Position numbers and translations under genes: made by a program. Under the pieces are notes generated by a model. The model ran no database searches and was not told the origin of the DNA. It saw nothing but the letters and a program-made list of their open reading frames with translations. 64,000 nucleotides of DNA from Batkoa obscura (lineage: Eukaryota; Entomophthoromycota; Entomophthoromycetes; Entomophthorales; Batkoaceae), in assembly GCA_030770535.1 (NCBI GenBank), contig JASVEC010000013.1:434001-498000 (forward strand), read 5' to 3'. Below are positions 19,987 to 32,250 of the stretch, piece by piece; the first letter of the stretch is position 1, and each line of letters starts with the position of its first letter.

Positions 19987-20662
19987 CTATTTAATATTTT
20001 TCCAAAATTTGCGCTACATAGAAAATAGACAAAGAAAGTGAAATTGGGAAATTTTGTGCTTAATTTTAACTGAGCTTTTAAACTTACACATAAAAAAAGG
20101 ATACAAAAGGGTAATGAAGAGGTAAGCTTCAATTGAGAGAGGATAAAATATTAACTACCTAAAAATGTTGGGTTGAATTTTTAAATTCATCTATTAAGAT
20201 CAATTTAAAATACTTTCAATTATCAAAACTTACTGAAAATAATAATCATACAATCAGTTTTAACTAAAGTACAATCCATTATCTTTTAAATTTTATCAAA
20301 AGCACATTTAGCTTAACGCGCTTGATATTGCAGTGCTTTTAAGTAAACTATCTTTGATATTATATGATACATTATTACACCATAGTATCTAAAGCTTTTT
20401 AAGTTAGTACTTTATTCTTAATATTAGGTTGAATACTACAGACATTTCAATACAACATTTTGAATTCTCTACAAAAAAAGATATAAAGGACATTAAATTC
20501 TGCTATTATGTGCATAAAGCAATATTACAGTAAATTAATTAAAAATAGTTTTACTAATACACGTCAAAATTTAAAAATAACTGCTTAGAAGGGGTTAAAT
20601 TATTTCATACTTAATTTTGAAGTTATTTTTAACTGTTTGTACTGATCTAAAAAATTCCATAC

Positions 20663-20670
20663 TATATAAA
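20663..20670 (+). promoter_or_regulatory. TATA box of the third crystallin-like gene
   Basis: TATATAAA, 54-61 nt before the ATG at 20724. Confidence 0.6.
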
Positions 20671-20723
20671 CAGTAGAAATATACTTAATAAAATATTAAA
20701 AACAACAATTTAATATAGCAAAA

Positions 20724-21113
20724 ATGCAATTCAACTCTATCTTTTTAACTGTTTTGACATTTAGCATAGTCAATGCAGATAAATGTCCACCAATTTATGA
20801 CAATTGTGGAAATGTAAGTTTGCCACCAAATAGTAATACTACTATGGATGCAACCTTCTATTCAGATCCAAACTTTAAAGGAACTACAAAGACTGTCTCA
20901 GTTAAAGGAGTGTATGGATGTACTAATGATATGCCCGACTTTGCTATTAAATCCTTATTATCTACAGCTACTACTCAAATCACTTTTCATTATGGTAAAG
21001 ATTGTGTAGGCCATGTAATTGATCAAATGATGGGTGGTTCAGCTAATTTAAATTCAACAAAAGCTTGCCCTGGGTCCGTGTTTATTAAGTTGAATAGATA
21101 TGGTTCTTGTTAA
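20724..21113 (+). CDS. Secreted beta/gamma-crystallin-like protein, third paralogue
   Basis: 129 aa, same length as the two arm copies. Signal peptide MQFNSIFLTVLTFSIVNA, then DKCPPIYDNCGNVS, Greek-key strand ATFYSDPNFKGTTKTVSV, GVYGCTND, ITFHYGKDCVGHVIDQM, and the end FIKLNRYGSC. All Cys except the one in the arm copies' signal peptide are conserved. Divergence is spread over the whole protein, so this copy separated well before the two arm copies became identical. Same likely role as a secreted disulfide-bonded crystallin-fold protein of unknown function. Confidence 0.85.
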   Translation: MQFNSIFLTVLTFSIVNADKCPPIYDNCGNVSLPPNSNTTMDATFYSDPNFKGTTKTVSVKGVYGCTNDMPDFAIKSLLSTATTQITFHYGKDCVGHVIDQMMGGSANLNSTKACPGSVFIKLNRYGSC

Positions 21114-22094
21114 TCTTTTTAATGTGAATAAAGTAGTTACTAATAATTAGCATAGTTTTTTGTCTGAAATTGATTATAAATTATTACCTCTTAAGTGGAT
21201 GTAGGCTTACTTCCATCTAAGTTAGATATTTTAAACTATGTTTAATCCATAAAAAAATTAATATTTATAACAAAAAAATTCAACTAGAATACAAAAAAAA
21301 TTATTTTAAAAAATAACAATATAACTAAACCAATAGAATAATATTCAATACCTGAATGAAAATCTTTTAATGTATACACGTTGTTTAAAAAGGTACTATT
21401 GAAACAGCGAAGTACATATATAAAAGTAACTTCAATTCAACCTTAAAATATTGGGTTAACTTTAACCTAAGGTTCAATCTTTTCCCAGTTTTGATTTATT
21501 CTAAGAATAATCTTTTTTTCGACGAGAAACTAATCCTAAAGGTGCACGACTGGAACATCAAAGTATATTTTACTGCTAAATAAGATTGCTCTTATACACA
21601 AAAATCAATATGTGTTGCAATCAATGCTTAGCCTATTTTTTTTCATTAAAAACTAGCATCGTTTGGAAGAACCTTCTAGCGAATTAAGTATAAACAGTGC
21701 GAAAATGAGAAGTATGCTTTTTCTGTTAAAAAACTAAGAAACTACTTTTTGAATTTTAAACTGATTAAAATAAAAAAGAAAAGGTTGAATTTTTTTTTGT
21801 TTTTTGTTTAATTTTCAAATTAGCTTTTAATATTGGAAATTCAAACTTGAATAAAAAAACATAATTTCAACTTGGGTTAAAATTCATTCATATTTCGCTG
21901 CCTTAAAATATAGTATGGATTCAATATGACAATAAGTTCGACATAATTCGTGGAATTCATGAGTTGATCCAATGAAATCAGTTTTACATAAATTGGTTAC
22001 TTTTTACTGGTAAGCATGGGAAAAATGGAGAAAGTTGAGCTTTGAACAAAAATAAATCAATTCAAATTACGAAACCATTTTAATTCTTAAAACA
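21114..22094. other. Intergenic, upstream of ataxin-2 gene
   Basis: No gene or known repeat seen. Presumably carries the promoter of the next gene. Confidence 0.4.
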
Positions 22095-25067
22095 ATGGCC
22101 TACCGAGGTAATAAAAACTTTAAAAATGGGCGTGGGTTTTATTCCAATCATGGTGGAGTAGGTCAAAGCAACCCAAATAATATTAGTGGTAATCATGGAC
22201 CAAGCCAAGGACCAAGTAAAGGACGTGGTGGTAAATGGAACCATACAAACCAATATCCAAATCAAGGGCAAAATTTTAATATTTCTCAACAACACCAATA
22301 TCAAGCCAATAATCCTCCTATTGATCTCCAAGCAAATTTTCCTCCTCCTCAGCAAAAAGAGCAGAATCCAAAGTTAGGAAGCACTTCAGAATCCCCTGAA
22401 GCAAAAGTAGCTCGCATTATGCATGAACGTACAATGTTCCTTTTAAGTAATATGATAGGTCAAAAAGTTGGTGTCTCAACAGTTCATGGTGATTCGTTTG
22501 AAGGCTTATTTGAAGCAGCAACTGTTGATACAGACCTTGGCGTGGCTTTACAGCTTTCAAAAAAGGTAAATTCAACCGAAGAAGAAAACGATTCTAATGA
22601 TATTTTAAAACAAATGATCTTTTTAGCTAAAGATTTAGAATGTATAGAGGTAGAAAATGTGAGTTTTAATCCTCCAAATATCAAAGAGGCACATCGTAGA
22701 CAAAGTTTCCGTACTGATACTGGAATTTCTGGTCATTCTGGTGAAGTTTATGAACGAGAATTAGTTTCATGGGTACCAGATGAAAGTATACCTGATACTA
22801 CTGGAAGCGATGTTAATAATCAGTTTTTGGACGAGAATGGTAAGTGGGATCAATTTGCTGCAAACAAGGCATTATTCAATGTTGAGACTAACTACGATGA
22901 GCTTATTTATACAACAAAGATTGATCGCTCTGCTCCAAATTTTGCTGAAGTTGAACGTAACGCTGAGCGTATAGCTAATGAAATTTTAAACAAGTCTTCA
23001 TCTAACCCCCACATTAGTGAAGAACGTGGTCACCAAACTAATAATGATGAGGATGAAGAGGAAAAATACTCTGCAGTAGCTAGAGCTATTAAAGAAGGAA
23101 AATATGTTCCACCAAGTGTAAGGGCAAAATACCAGCAAGTGATGCAAGCCAAAGGTCAAGAAGCTCAAACTACATCATCTGAAACACAACCAAAGGCAGG
23201 TGCTGCTCAGCCAAGTACCCAAACAAATCCTTTAGACGAGTCCAAGAAAGTGGAAACATCAAAAACAGCCGCTACTAACCAACCAACTGCTGACAGTAAT
23301 GAATCGAAGGATCTTTCTAAGAAATCAAATACGGCACGCTTTTTGGAAGCTATGGCACTTCGTGATAAAAATTTGAAGCATGCTATGGCGGCCGAGAAAC
23401 ATCAACCTCTTCCTGTTCCAACTAAAAAAGTCACAACTGGACAACCTATTTCTCAAAAGAAAGCAGATGCTATACTTCAATTATTTTCTTCCAATAAATT
23501 AGCACTCTCGATTCCTACTCAAAAGAAATTATTAGGTAAACAAAGGGCATCTAAGCCAATTGAAGAAGAGCTTATGGGTACTTTCCGTCAATTCGTATCA
23601 ACTGAAAAAGAACGAGTTAAGCTTGGACAACAAGCTAAAATCAAAAAGGATAAAGATGGTAAGGTCGCTGAACTACTTAAATTCTCTCAAACTTTTAAAC
23701 TCAAAACTCCGGTACCAAGCGATATCAAGGATATTATTTCAAAAGGTAATGATAATAAAACGGGTGATCATTTACCAGCTATAAGCGAAAAAAGCGAAGA
23801 CGATGCAAAATCCGAAACATCATCAGTTAAAGCTTCTGCTAAACTCAATGCAAAAGCAGCTGAATTTAAACCTAATCCATCTGCTAAACCGTTCAATCCA
23901 AATGCAATTATTGAACCTAAAAAAGAAGTTAATGCTTTCTTCTTGAATGGCAAACCTGAAGTTAAAGAAGATGTTGTTGACTGGCAATTTGAGGTTATTG
24001 AACAGAAGGTATTTAATGATCCCTCTACCCAAGCACCTACTTGGCCCACTGAAGGTAAACCATACCGCCAACAATTCAACGTTACTCATGCTGATCCTCA
24101 ATATCCAAATATACCACCTAATATGTACCCACAACCACCATTCTATCCAGCCTATCGCTATCCTAACCAAATGCCATATCCTCAAATGATGGGTATACCA
24201 CCTCAGGGTATGCCTTATATGAATCATCCACAACATAATCCTCCTCCACCATACCCATATCCACAACAAAGCAATCAACCTATGCTTAATCATCCTTCAC
24301 CAGGACCAACTCCACAAAATTATTATAACAAACAGCCTCACGAGAATAGCAACAATAACAACAATAACAACAATAACAATAGCAATGCCAATACTAATGT
24401 CAATACCAATACCAATACCAATATCAACAATAGCAACAATAGCGATAACAATAGCAACAATAACTATTCTCATTCACCTCAAGGACGCGGCCCTCCTCAA
24501 CCACAGCAGCCCCCACCACAACCTCAAGGACCTCCACAATCTGGACCACAAGCTACCTATATGGGAGCGCCTAATAGTAATCCGAATATGATGCGCTATG
24601 CTCCACCAAATGATCCCAATATCCAACGTCCAAATATGGACGGGCATTACCATTACCAGCCACGCGGTAATCAACAAACCCCACCCCATTCATCACAATC
24701 ACCCCATTACAATCAAAATCAGGTAAGTCAACCACCTCACACTCATGCACCTAACAGCTATCCATCCAATAACCACCCCCATTATCCTCAATTACCACCA
24801 GGGTGTTCACCTTATCAACATCAGCCACCATTTCATCCTATGGGTCATCCTATGGGCCACCCACCACCACCTCAATTTTATCAAATGCCACCTCAGCATT
24901 ATCATCAACCACCTAACTTCCATCCTCAACATACACAACACCATCCAAACCATGGTCATAATCCACGGGGTAGGGGACGTGGTCGTGGTTCTCATCATAA
25001 TAATCATAATAACCAACACCAAGAAAAAAATAACCATTCTAGTAATACCTCCACTCCTCAAAATTAA
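22095..25067 (+). CDS. PBP1: Ataxin-2 / Pbp1-type RNA-binding protein
   Basis: 990 aa in one exon. Residues 1-90 are a Gly/Asn/Gln-rich tail. About 104-195 form the Lsm (LsmA) domain (RTMFLLSNMIGQKVGVSTVH ... MIFLAKDLECIEVENVSF). About 203-330 form the LsmAD domain (FRTDTGISG, NKALFNVETNYDELIYTTKI, RNAERIANEI). Near 577-590 stands a clear PAM2 motif, SAKLNAKAAEFKPNP, the binding site for the MLLE domain of poly(A)-binding protein. The rest is Pro/Gln/His-rich with an Asn tract coded by 24349-24480 and an RG-rich end (RGRGRGRG). Family members bind poly(A)-binding protein, regulate mRNA stability, polyadenylation and translation, and join stress granules. Larger than yeast Pbp1 (722 aa) because of the low-complexity C terminus. 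Confidence 0.93.
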   Translation: MAYRGNKNFKNGRGFYSNHGGVGQSNPNNISGNHGPSQGPSKGRGGKWNHTNQYPNQGQNFNISQQHQYQANNPPIDLQANFPPPQQKEQNPKLGSTSESPEAKVARIMHERTMFLLSNMIGQKVGVSTVHGDSFEGLFEAATVDTDLGVALQLSKKVNSTEEENDSNDILKQMIFLAKDLECIEVENVSFNPPNIKEAHRRQSFRTDTGISGHSGEVYERELVSWVPDESIPDTTGSDVNNQFLDENGKWDQFAANKALFNVETNYDELIYTTKIDRSAPNFAEVERNAERIANEILNKSSSNPHISEERGHQTNNDEDEEEKYSAVARAIKEGKYVPPSVRAKYQQVMQAKGQEAQTTSSETQPKAGAAQPSTQTNPLDESKKVETSKTAATNQPTADSNESKDLSKKSNTARFLEAMALRDKNLKHAMAAEKHQPLPVPTKKVTTGQPISQKKADAILQLFSSNKLALSIPTQKKLLGKQRASKPIEEELMGTFRQFVSTEKERVKLGQQAKIKKDKDGKVAELLKFSQTFKLKTPVPSDIKDIISKGNDNKTGDHLPAISEKSEDDAKSETSSVKASAKLNAKAAEFKPNPSAKPFNPNAIIEPKKEVNAFFLNGKPEVKEDVVDWQFEVIEQKVFNDPSTQAPTWPTEGKPYRQQFNVTHADPQYPNIPPNMYPQPPFYPAYRYPNQMPYPQMMGIPPQGMPYMNHPQHNPPPPYPYPQQSNQPMLNHPSPGPTPQNYYNKQPHENSNNNNNNNNNNSNANTNVNTNTNTNINNSNNSDNNSNNNYSHSPQGRGPPQPQQPPPQPQGPPQSGPQATYMGAPNSNPNMMRYAPPNDPNIQRPNMDGHYHYQPRGNQQTPPHSSQSPHYNQNQVSQPPHTHAPNSYPSNNHPHYPQLPPGCSPYQHQPPFHPMGHPMGHPPPPQFYQMPPQHYHQPPNFHPQHTQHHPNHGHNPRGRGRGRGSHHNNHNNQHQEKNNHSSNTSTPQN

Positions 25068-26547
25068 ATAACTCTAACTAAAAAATAAGTATTGACTTAT
25101 TTCAATAGGTTTGTTTAATAAAAAAAATAAAAAAAATCGTCTTAATTTCGATTTTATGTATTTCATAGTATATTATTTAATTTTTTAAACAATATAACTT
25201 AATTTATTACTATAACGTTTATAAATATGTATATTATAGTCAATGCTGTTGAAAACATACTAAATACCCTAAAGGCACAAACTGAATTTTAAGAATTCAA
25301 CATTTTTATATCTGGAACTGAATACTTAATAAAGTTAAATTGCTATTATAAAATTATGCTTAATAACTTAATTAATTTTTTAAAAACTTTAAAAACTTTC
25401 TTTTTTAAAAGTACTTCAGTTAACTTTATAATATTTTTTCAAAATGAATAAATGATATTAAAAGATTAATAAAAAATAGTAATATTTATAATATTATAAA
25501 TGCAATCTATGTAAACATGAAGTTTCCAATTTTCCGCTAATTTTATTTTACCAATTTTTATTTATATAAAAAAGGATACGTACGACATTAATTTTTAATT
25601 ATTTTAACAATTTTCATTTAATAATTATAACTTAACGCTAATTTTAAATGCCAATATTCAATATTTGCTAATTAAATTTATTGATATTTTGATAAAACTA
25701 TTAGCAGTAGTTATAATATTATATATAACTAATACAAAATTGCTGTATTATTGAATCACGGAGCTTATTTAACTATCTGGACTTTGACAAAAATAGTCAT
25801 TCTAAATTTTTTGCACTCACTAATTTGTGATTTGTAATGACCTTGATGTAAAATCATTATCATTATTCTCACATCACTCATTCTCCCTTTTCTTGTTATC
25901 TAACTATAAGATCCTTTTATCTCGATTTATTTACAACTTTATAGTATTGATAAGAAACTCTTGATGTCTATTTTATCTTGAAAAGCACTTAAAAGTCAGG
26001 GAGATGAAATAAATTAACAAAATTAGCATAATAACTTATAAAGTTATATGAATCATAGATTTATCATTTGAGTATCATTTGATTCGAAAATTCTCTTTTT
26101 TATTATACAATATAATTCTTTAGATTAATTTAAATCAGATTTTGGATCATGCAATAATCAACTCAATTCTAAAGTAAGTTAACTTCGATAAATATGCAAA
26201 GATTTTAATTTAGATAGAATTAGCCAGCTAAATTTTGCAGTTCTTTATATTGTTCTGGTCTACAAAGAATAATCCATTTAACTTGAGCCTTTAAATGAAA
26301 CATTTTTGACATTTTTTAGTGTATTTTTTATATTATAAATAGTTAAACTAGAACTCAATATTTCTAACTATATAAATGAATCATATTATATATAGAATTT
26401 ATAACCTCAAATTTTTATCCTAAATAAAATAAAAAAGTATTAGACTTTAGAAGAAAAAATCAAAGTCATTTGTAAAAATCCACATTCAGCTGATTTAACT
26501 AATCAAAAGTTTAAATAGACAACCAATTGTTTCTCTTTTGGTAACTA
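25068..26547. other. Intergenic, nothing recognised
   Basis: AT-rich sequence between the ataxin-2 gene and the homeobox gene. No repeats of families A or B. Confidence 0.4.
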
Positions 26548-27090
26548 ATGCTGATGATAACCGATAAATCTCAAAGAGAAAGAAGACACCGTATCCACTT
26601 AACAGATAAGCAATATGAAATATTATTATCTTATTATAAAATTAATAACAAACCATGTCGAGATTTGGTCACTCAAATAGCACTCGATGCCAACTTAACT
26701 ACAAAAACAGTACGCATTTGGTTTCAAAATAAAAGAGCAAAATTCAAAGTAACTGGTGAATATGACCATCAACCTCAACGCTCTGTATTTTGGAATCCTG
26801 TATTGAATTCAATAGGTTATAAAGAAATTGAAAATAATCAAAAAATCAAATGTGATACACAGAATGACAATAAAGGGCTAGTGTTTAAAACAAGTAATGA
26901 ACCTGAGTTACAATCACAATACCATTCATTTTATAGTACAACATCGAACTCTTTGTATCCTAATGATAATGAAAATAAGCAAAAGGTTAAGCATGGGAAA
27001 CATAATGATTATAAAGATGATACTTGCTCAACCAACAATCCTTTAGATATTAACTATATTTTAAATAAGGATATAAGCCATAAAAATTAA
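26548..27090 (+). CDS. Homeodomain transcription factor
   Basis: 180 aa, single exon, from the ATG at 26548. A homeodomain fills about residues 9-68: a basic N-terminal arm (QRERRHRIHLTDKQ), helices 1 and 2 (YEILLSYYKINNKPCRDLVT, then LDANLTTKTV) and the recognition helix VRIWFQNKRAKFK with the near-invariant W, F, N and R. Spacing is that of a typical 60-residue homeodomain without a TALE insertion. The rest is polar and without a recognised domain. It should be a nuclear DNA-binding regulator; targets unknown. The protein is short, and an extra exon cannot be excluded, although the frame is continuous to TAA. Confidence 0.9.
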   Translation: MLMITDKSQRERRHRIHLTDKQYEILLSYYKINNKPCRDLVTQIALDANLTTKTVRIWFQNKRAKFKVTGEYDHQPQRSVFWNPVLNSIGYKEIENNQKIKCDTQNDNKGLVFKTSNEPELQSQYHSFYSTTSNSLYPNDNENKQKVKHGKHNDYKDDTCSTNNPLDINYILNKDISHKN

Positions 27091-27869
27091 CTCTGTTTTT
27101 TGTATTTGTTTAGTAAATAAATAATTAATTTTGTATAAATTCAGTCGTTATATTGTATTTTACTTGATTGAGCTAAGTATAAAGCTTTTTAATTGCTCTC
27201 TATACATTTTTTTTAGTTAATTTAAATGAAGTCTGAAATAGTATATAATATTTAATAAGTCGTATGTAAGTATTGTTATCTATAAACCATATTATATATT
27301 TTTCACTCTTAATTAAAGATAACCTTATTTTATAAATTAATTCTTAACTGTTAAAAAAGCTATATTGATACCGTGTCTTTTAGAGATATAAAATAATTTA
27401 CTAATTACTTTGAAACTAAATTAGGTAAAATCAAACTTACAGTTCTATTTTTTTTGATAAAAATTAAAGTGTTGAAAACATTACCAAAAGGTAAGAAGGT
27501 AGTTAAATAACTTGAAGATATTGGATAATTATGACACAAGGAGGTCAAACAATAGATAAATTTACACTTCTTATGGTTTTCTTAAATCGATCAAGTTTAT
27601 ATTGAGATGGTTTATACTCTTTTTTCTATATATATTTGTGCAAGAATGAAAAATGGTTACTGACAGCTGAGATAAGAGCTAAAGGCATGTCTAAAGCAAG
27701 TTTGGTGTAGTAAGAGTAGATAACCTAAAGCCAATGGCTAAAATAAATACTAGAGGGAATGTAAGAAAAGAGCGGAAAATAGTCTTATTTATAAATTTGT
27801 TATATTAATCAATAACTTTTCTAAGAGATTTGATTTAAACTATTTTTTTAAATTATGGCTTTTTATCAA

Positions 27870-27971
27870 TGAGGATGTTTTTTTTGATTTCATCACTTTT
27901 TCCATTTTTCAAGCGCCATTTGAGTAGAATGATTGTTAGTAAAATTCTTAAACAAAAAAATACATCCCCCA
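27870..27971 (+). mobile_element. A-family miniature element (copy 8)
   Basis: TGAGGATGTTTTTTTTGATT ... ACATCCCCCA; core CAAGCGCCATTTGAGTAGAA. Flanking TA pair eroded. Confidence 0.85.
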
Positions 27972-30164
27972 ATCGTGTTAGCTATAAAATTTAATTTTGT
28001 ATTATTTATATTTAATATATTTGACTTTAAAGTAGTATTTTATTATGTACTCTCAGCACGTTGAACTTAAACTAACAATTTAATTTTTACCGTTAGTATT
28101 TAAAGTATTTGATGCATTCAATTGTGTCTAATTAAAAAAATTATTGTAAAAAATATATCCATAACTGGATGTTGGATAGCATTCAACTTCTAAACATTAA
28201 TATAATGCTCCAATTGTCTGTCATATCCTAATGTATCTAAAATATAGACTATTTATATTTCGTACGCTATTGAATAAGAAAAGCGACAATGGTGATATTA
28301 ATATCTAATTAAAATAAAATTTATTGATTTATAAAATTCTAAATTACTAAAAGTGAAAGTGGTGATAGTGAAACCGAAATATATGACTTAAATAAGCTGC
28401 TCACTTTTTAAAATAAAAATTTGAAAAAATTGCCCGGATTTTAATAAAAAATGTCAATGTTAAACAAAGCGGAGTCAATAATTATAGTAATTTTTTATTT
28501 ATAGTGCATTAATAACTAAAGGAGGGTTTCATATTACATAATTGTATTATAAAGAAAAATATTACAAAAAACCGAGTCTTAAATTAAGGTCCTTTAATAT
28601 CATTAGTTAATTTACTTAAAACATTAATTTATTATATCTTTATTTAACTTAAAGTATAAATTTCAATTTAAACTTAACATGATGGTAAAGCTAATTATCG
28701 CTTACACCGTCATACTTTTAATTATTGAAATTTAACAAAATATTAAGCTTTGATTATTTTATTTTATCTTTAATAATATATTTTTACATTTTACAGCTTT
28801 TTGTATGTTTAAATATTTACTATTTATTAAATGAAGATATTATCAAAGTTTTTATGTTAAATAATAAAATGTGTTAACGTTGCAAAATAAACAGTAAATA
28901 TCTTTTTCAAAAATAAAACTAAATTTTGGGAGCGTTTGATGGTATTTTTATAATGAACATGGAGATGTTTTTTATTTCAGCATTCACTAATAATTTTTTC
29001 CGATTTATGCTGTACAAAAAGTGAACAAATAGATAAGCCCAAAAAGATTTCCAATATCTTTTTTATTGAAAATTTTGAAGGAGCCGGAGGGGAGGGTCTC
29101 AGGTGTTTTGTTGCTGAGGGAAAAAGTTAAATTTAAAATGATTAAGTTGCTGATAGACTAGAATGGAGGGAGAAGGGAGATTAAAAGGAAAATAAATTAT
29201 GCAAATGGTGGAAAATGCTCTAACTCAACTTTGCCAGCTTTAGAGTTGAGTAGAGATTCCAATATCTATTGCTTTTCTATATTCATTGCTACGTTGATAT
29301 GAAAATCGACTAGACTTTCTTAATGTAAGTTATATATCTATCAATAAAAAGCCATTCGAAAACTTTACAAAAACATTATGTTTGAAAAAATGATAAAAAA
29401 CCATAGCTTTATTGAATACAATACCATAGAAATACAGCTATAACTGCAATAAAAAAAATAAGACATTCCAAATAAAATATTAGTTTTATAAGAAATAACT
29501 AACGATTTATCTATTTATTCGCAGGTCGGGTTACAGCTAGTTTTTCCATTGTCTAGATCCTTTATTTTTCAGGTTTGTTTTTTTAGTCATTTGCATTTAA
29601 TTAATACGTGTCATAAATGAGCTTTATCAATTTTATATAGTTTATCAAAAGCAAAATGGTCCAAAATTATACAGTTTACATACTATGATTTATACTGAAA
29701 TAAATTATTTATAAAGTTAAAAAATAATATAAAACATATATACTAAAAGGTTAATAGTTAAACATATAAAAATATAGTGTTCCATTTTAAAAATCTACTA
29801 AAAATAGTAACTTTGATTCATTGCCACGTTTAGATGGGTGATAGATTTAGTATCTTTACTAAGCTACGGAATTAGCGTAATAAAGATGCAATTAGGTTTA
29901 GAAACCCTCAAAAAATATTTAAAAGTTGCATATGCTTCTATATTTGTTTATCTATATTTGCTAAGTAGGAATAACTAATGCATACAGCATTTAAGGATTT
30001 AATTAAATAAAAAGTTTAAAAAAAGAAAAAAGAAAAAATAGCTACGTATAAAAATATAAAAGTAAATTATAAATTCAAAATTACGTTTGGTGATATACAA
30101 CTGTTGATATTTTTTGTGATAATTAACCACTCATCTTTGAAAAAAAATATTAAAGCAAGTTTAA

Positions 30165-30262
30165 ATATAACAATTAGGCTATAAAAAAATTGAGTAATAA
30201 ATAATTCAATTATAAAAACTACTGCTAAAAAAGTCACAAAAGAATTGCAACGACTGTAACTA
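30165..30262 (+). repeat. Possible C-family dispersed repeat
   Basis: Matches 60985-61077 in the same orientation over about 95 bp: TAGGCT-ATAAAAAA, then TTCAATTATAAAAACTACTG against TTTAATTATAAAAACCATTG, then CTAAAAAAGTCACAAAAGA and a CAACGACTGTAA-like end. Shorter related ends occur near 36440-36495 and 37030-37085. Confidence 0.4.
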
Positions 30263-32151
30263 TGGTACTTCAGTACCTTCATTTTTCATTTTTTTTCATA
30301 TTATTAACAAAACAAATAAACAAGGGCAGAAAGTTGATAGTAGAATTAAACATACCTTTTAGGGTGAAGCGTCCTAAAATCCACATAACAAAAGAAGTAT
30401 AGTTACTATATTTAGATAAATCTCCAAATGTGCTTTTATTAACCAACTTGGTTTTAAACCTCGGTAGATTCCTTATCAAGCACCCATTGATTTTATACAC
30501 TTTTATATTCTTGATTTTATTTATTTTTATTCCCTCCTTTCTTATAAATGTTAGCCCTTTATTTTTGTTTTTTATCATTCTATATTTTTTATTCTATAAA
30601 AATAACCCATGCTTGAATAAAAAATTTTATATAGTAATCAATAAGATTAGACAATTAATAGTAGCTTTGTTATAAACTATTATTTTTGAATTATTTAGCA
30701 TTTACCATCATTCATCTACTCTAAAACTTAATTACCTCGGCATTAGATTTATACCAAGATAAAAAACTAGCTAATAAAACTAAGCTAAGCTAAATAGTAA
30801 AAAAAATAACAGATTAATATCCCTTAAAAATCTATAAAAAGATTGTTTTCCTTTTATTTATCCCTTTCTAATTATTTTTATTTTATGCATATTGTTAAGT
30901 TACTTTAAAGGATGTTGTGTTATATCAAGCCTTTATTTATTTAGTGAATTTTCGCTATTTAATGTAAAAACGGTTTTCATTTAATTCCCACCTAATTTAT
31001 GTATGCTAGTTCTTAACTGGTTTAGATTCTACCGATCGATGCCTAACAGGATGCTTTATATATTAATTTACGTTAAACCCATAGTAATATGAGTATCACA
31101 TCCCTGTTACTATGCACAATCGTTATAGCTCATTTGTATTTTTAACAAAAGTCAAAATTCACTGTTATTATCTTTTTCCACTAGCCTAATTTTGTAAAAG
31201 TTTGTTTTTGAGTAGAGGCAAAATATAAATGGTATCCACCCATTAAAATAAATTTAATAAATGTATAGACTGATGATAAATTAATAATAAGTTTTGCTAC
31301 AAATAAAAGTTGATAATGTGAGCTTTTCTTGGATAGGTGAGTCTATTGAAAAAATATAAAAGTTTGGCATCCCCTATTTTAATATATGCATTCATTTTAT
31401 CATAATGCAGTAGAAATTATAGATTGGTAATCGGGATAAAAAAGAATCTAAACAAAGAAATCTTTTGAATGAACATAATCGTCAATAGATCTGTAAACAT
31501 TATTGTTACTTTTTTATATATTTTAGAATGAAAGTAAAACGATTATTTATTTATACTTTTAATGATATAAAAAAGTGCCAGAAAACTACAGATCTAAAAA
31601 TCAAATTAAAGTAATAATTAAAATGTTTGTTTAATTCAAAAAGATCTTTATTTTGATTATTGTAGTAATACTTACCATATTGCATTTTCTCACATTCTAC
31701 GATTAAACTTTGTTAGAATCTTTCTATTATTCGTTATTGTATTTAATGACAACCAACTTATCCATTCAGTATTACCCATGCTTGCTAAGCATATACCGGC
31801 GTTTTCTAAATATAGCTAAAAATATAGATAAGCCCCAAAATTACATATTTGAAATTCATTAGTAATATTTATATTATATTTCATTTATTGCTTTTTAGGC
31901 GCCACACTGTTTATTATTAAATTTAATACTTAAAAATATGGCTTATTTTTTGCATAAAACCAAACTTGATTAGAGAGGAATCGATATCATTTTTGCAAGA
32001 AAAGTTTCTCGCGTTTTAATAGTAGTTTAATTTTAACACACCATCCTATTATTAAATGTCAAAATAATGTTAAAGATTTTAAGCATCAATCACAATATCA
32101 AAGTTCATAACTGCTAACTATTTATCTTGATTAGTTTGAAAAAATAGTATA

Positions 32152-32250
32152 TGAGGATGTTTTTTTTTGGCTTCACCGCTTTCTCTATTTTTTAAGCGCT
32201 ATTGAGCGGGAAATGTTAGTAAATCTCTTAAAGAAAAAGAAACATCCCCA
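32152..32250 (+). mobile_element. A-family miniature element (copy 9)
   Basis: TGAGGATGTTTTTTTTTGGC ... ACATCCCCA; left flank TA kept. Confidence 0.85.

Larger units (their letters stand above)
19687..20723. other. Intergenic with one A element
   Basis: A element at about 19885-19986; otherwise the upstream region of the third crystallin-like gene, whose TATA box is at 20663-20670. Nothing else recognised. Confidence 0.5.

Noticed and set aside
24723-24728. Perfect donor GTAAGT inside the ataxin-2 ORF
   Set aside because: The frame is open through it with the same Pro/His-rich character, and no acceptor gives a better protein; treated as coding.
23768-25061. Several antisense and alternative-frame ORFs in the ataxin-2 gene
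   Set aside because: They arise from the Pro/His/Gln/Asn-rich repeats of the real frame, which has Lsm, LsmAD and PAM2 in order.
28958-29060. A-element-like sequence (ATGGAGATGTTTTTTATTTC)
   Set aside because: Only the left end and a few core words fit; the core AAGCGCTATTTGAGTGG is missing. Too uncertain to count as a copy.
30067-30675. Overlapping hydrophobic frames on both strands
   Set aside because: Composition of Phe, Ile, Leu and Lys expected from AT-rich DNA; no promoter, splice or family signal; frames on both strands overlap.
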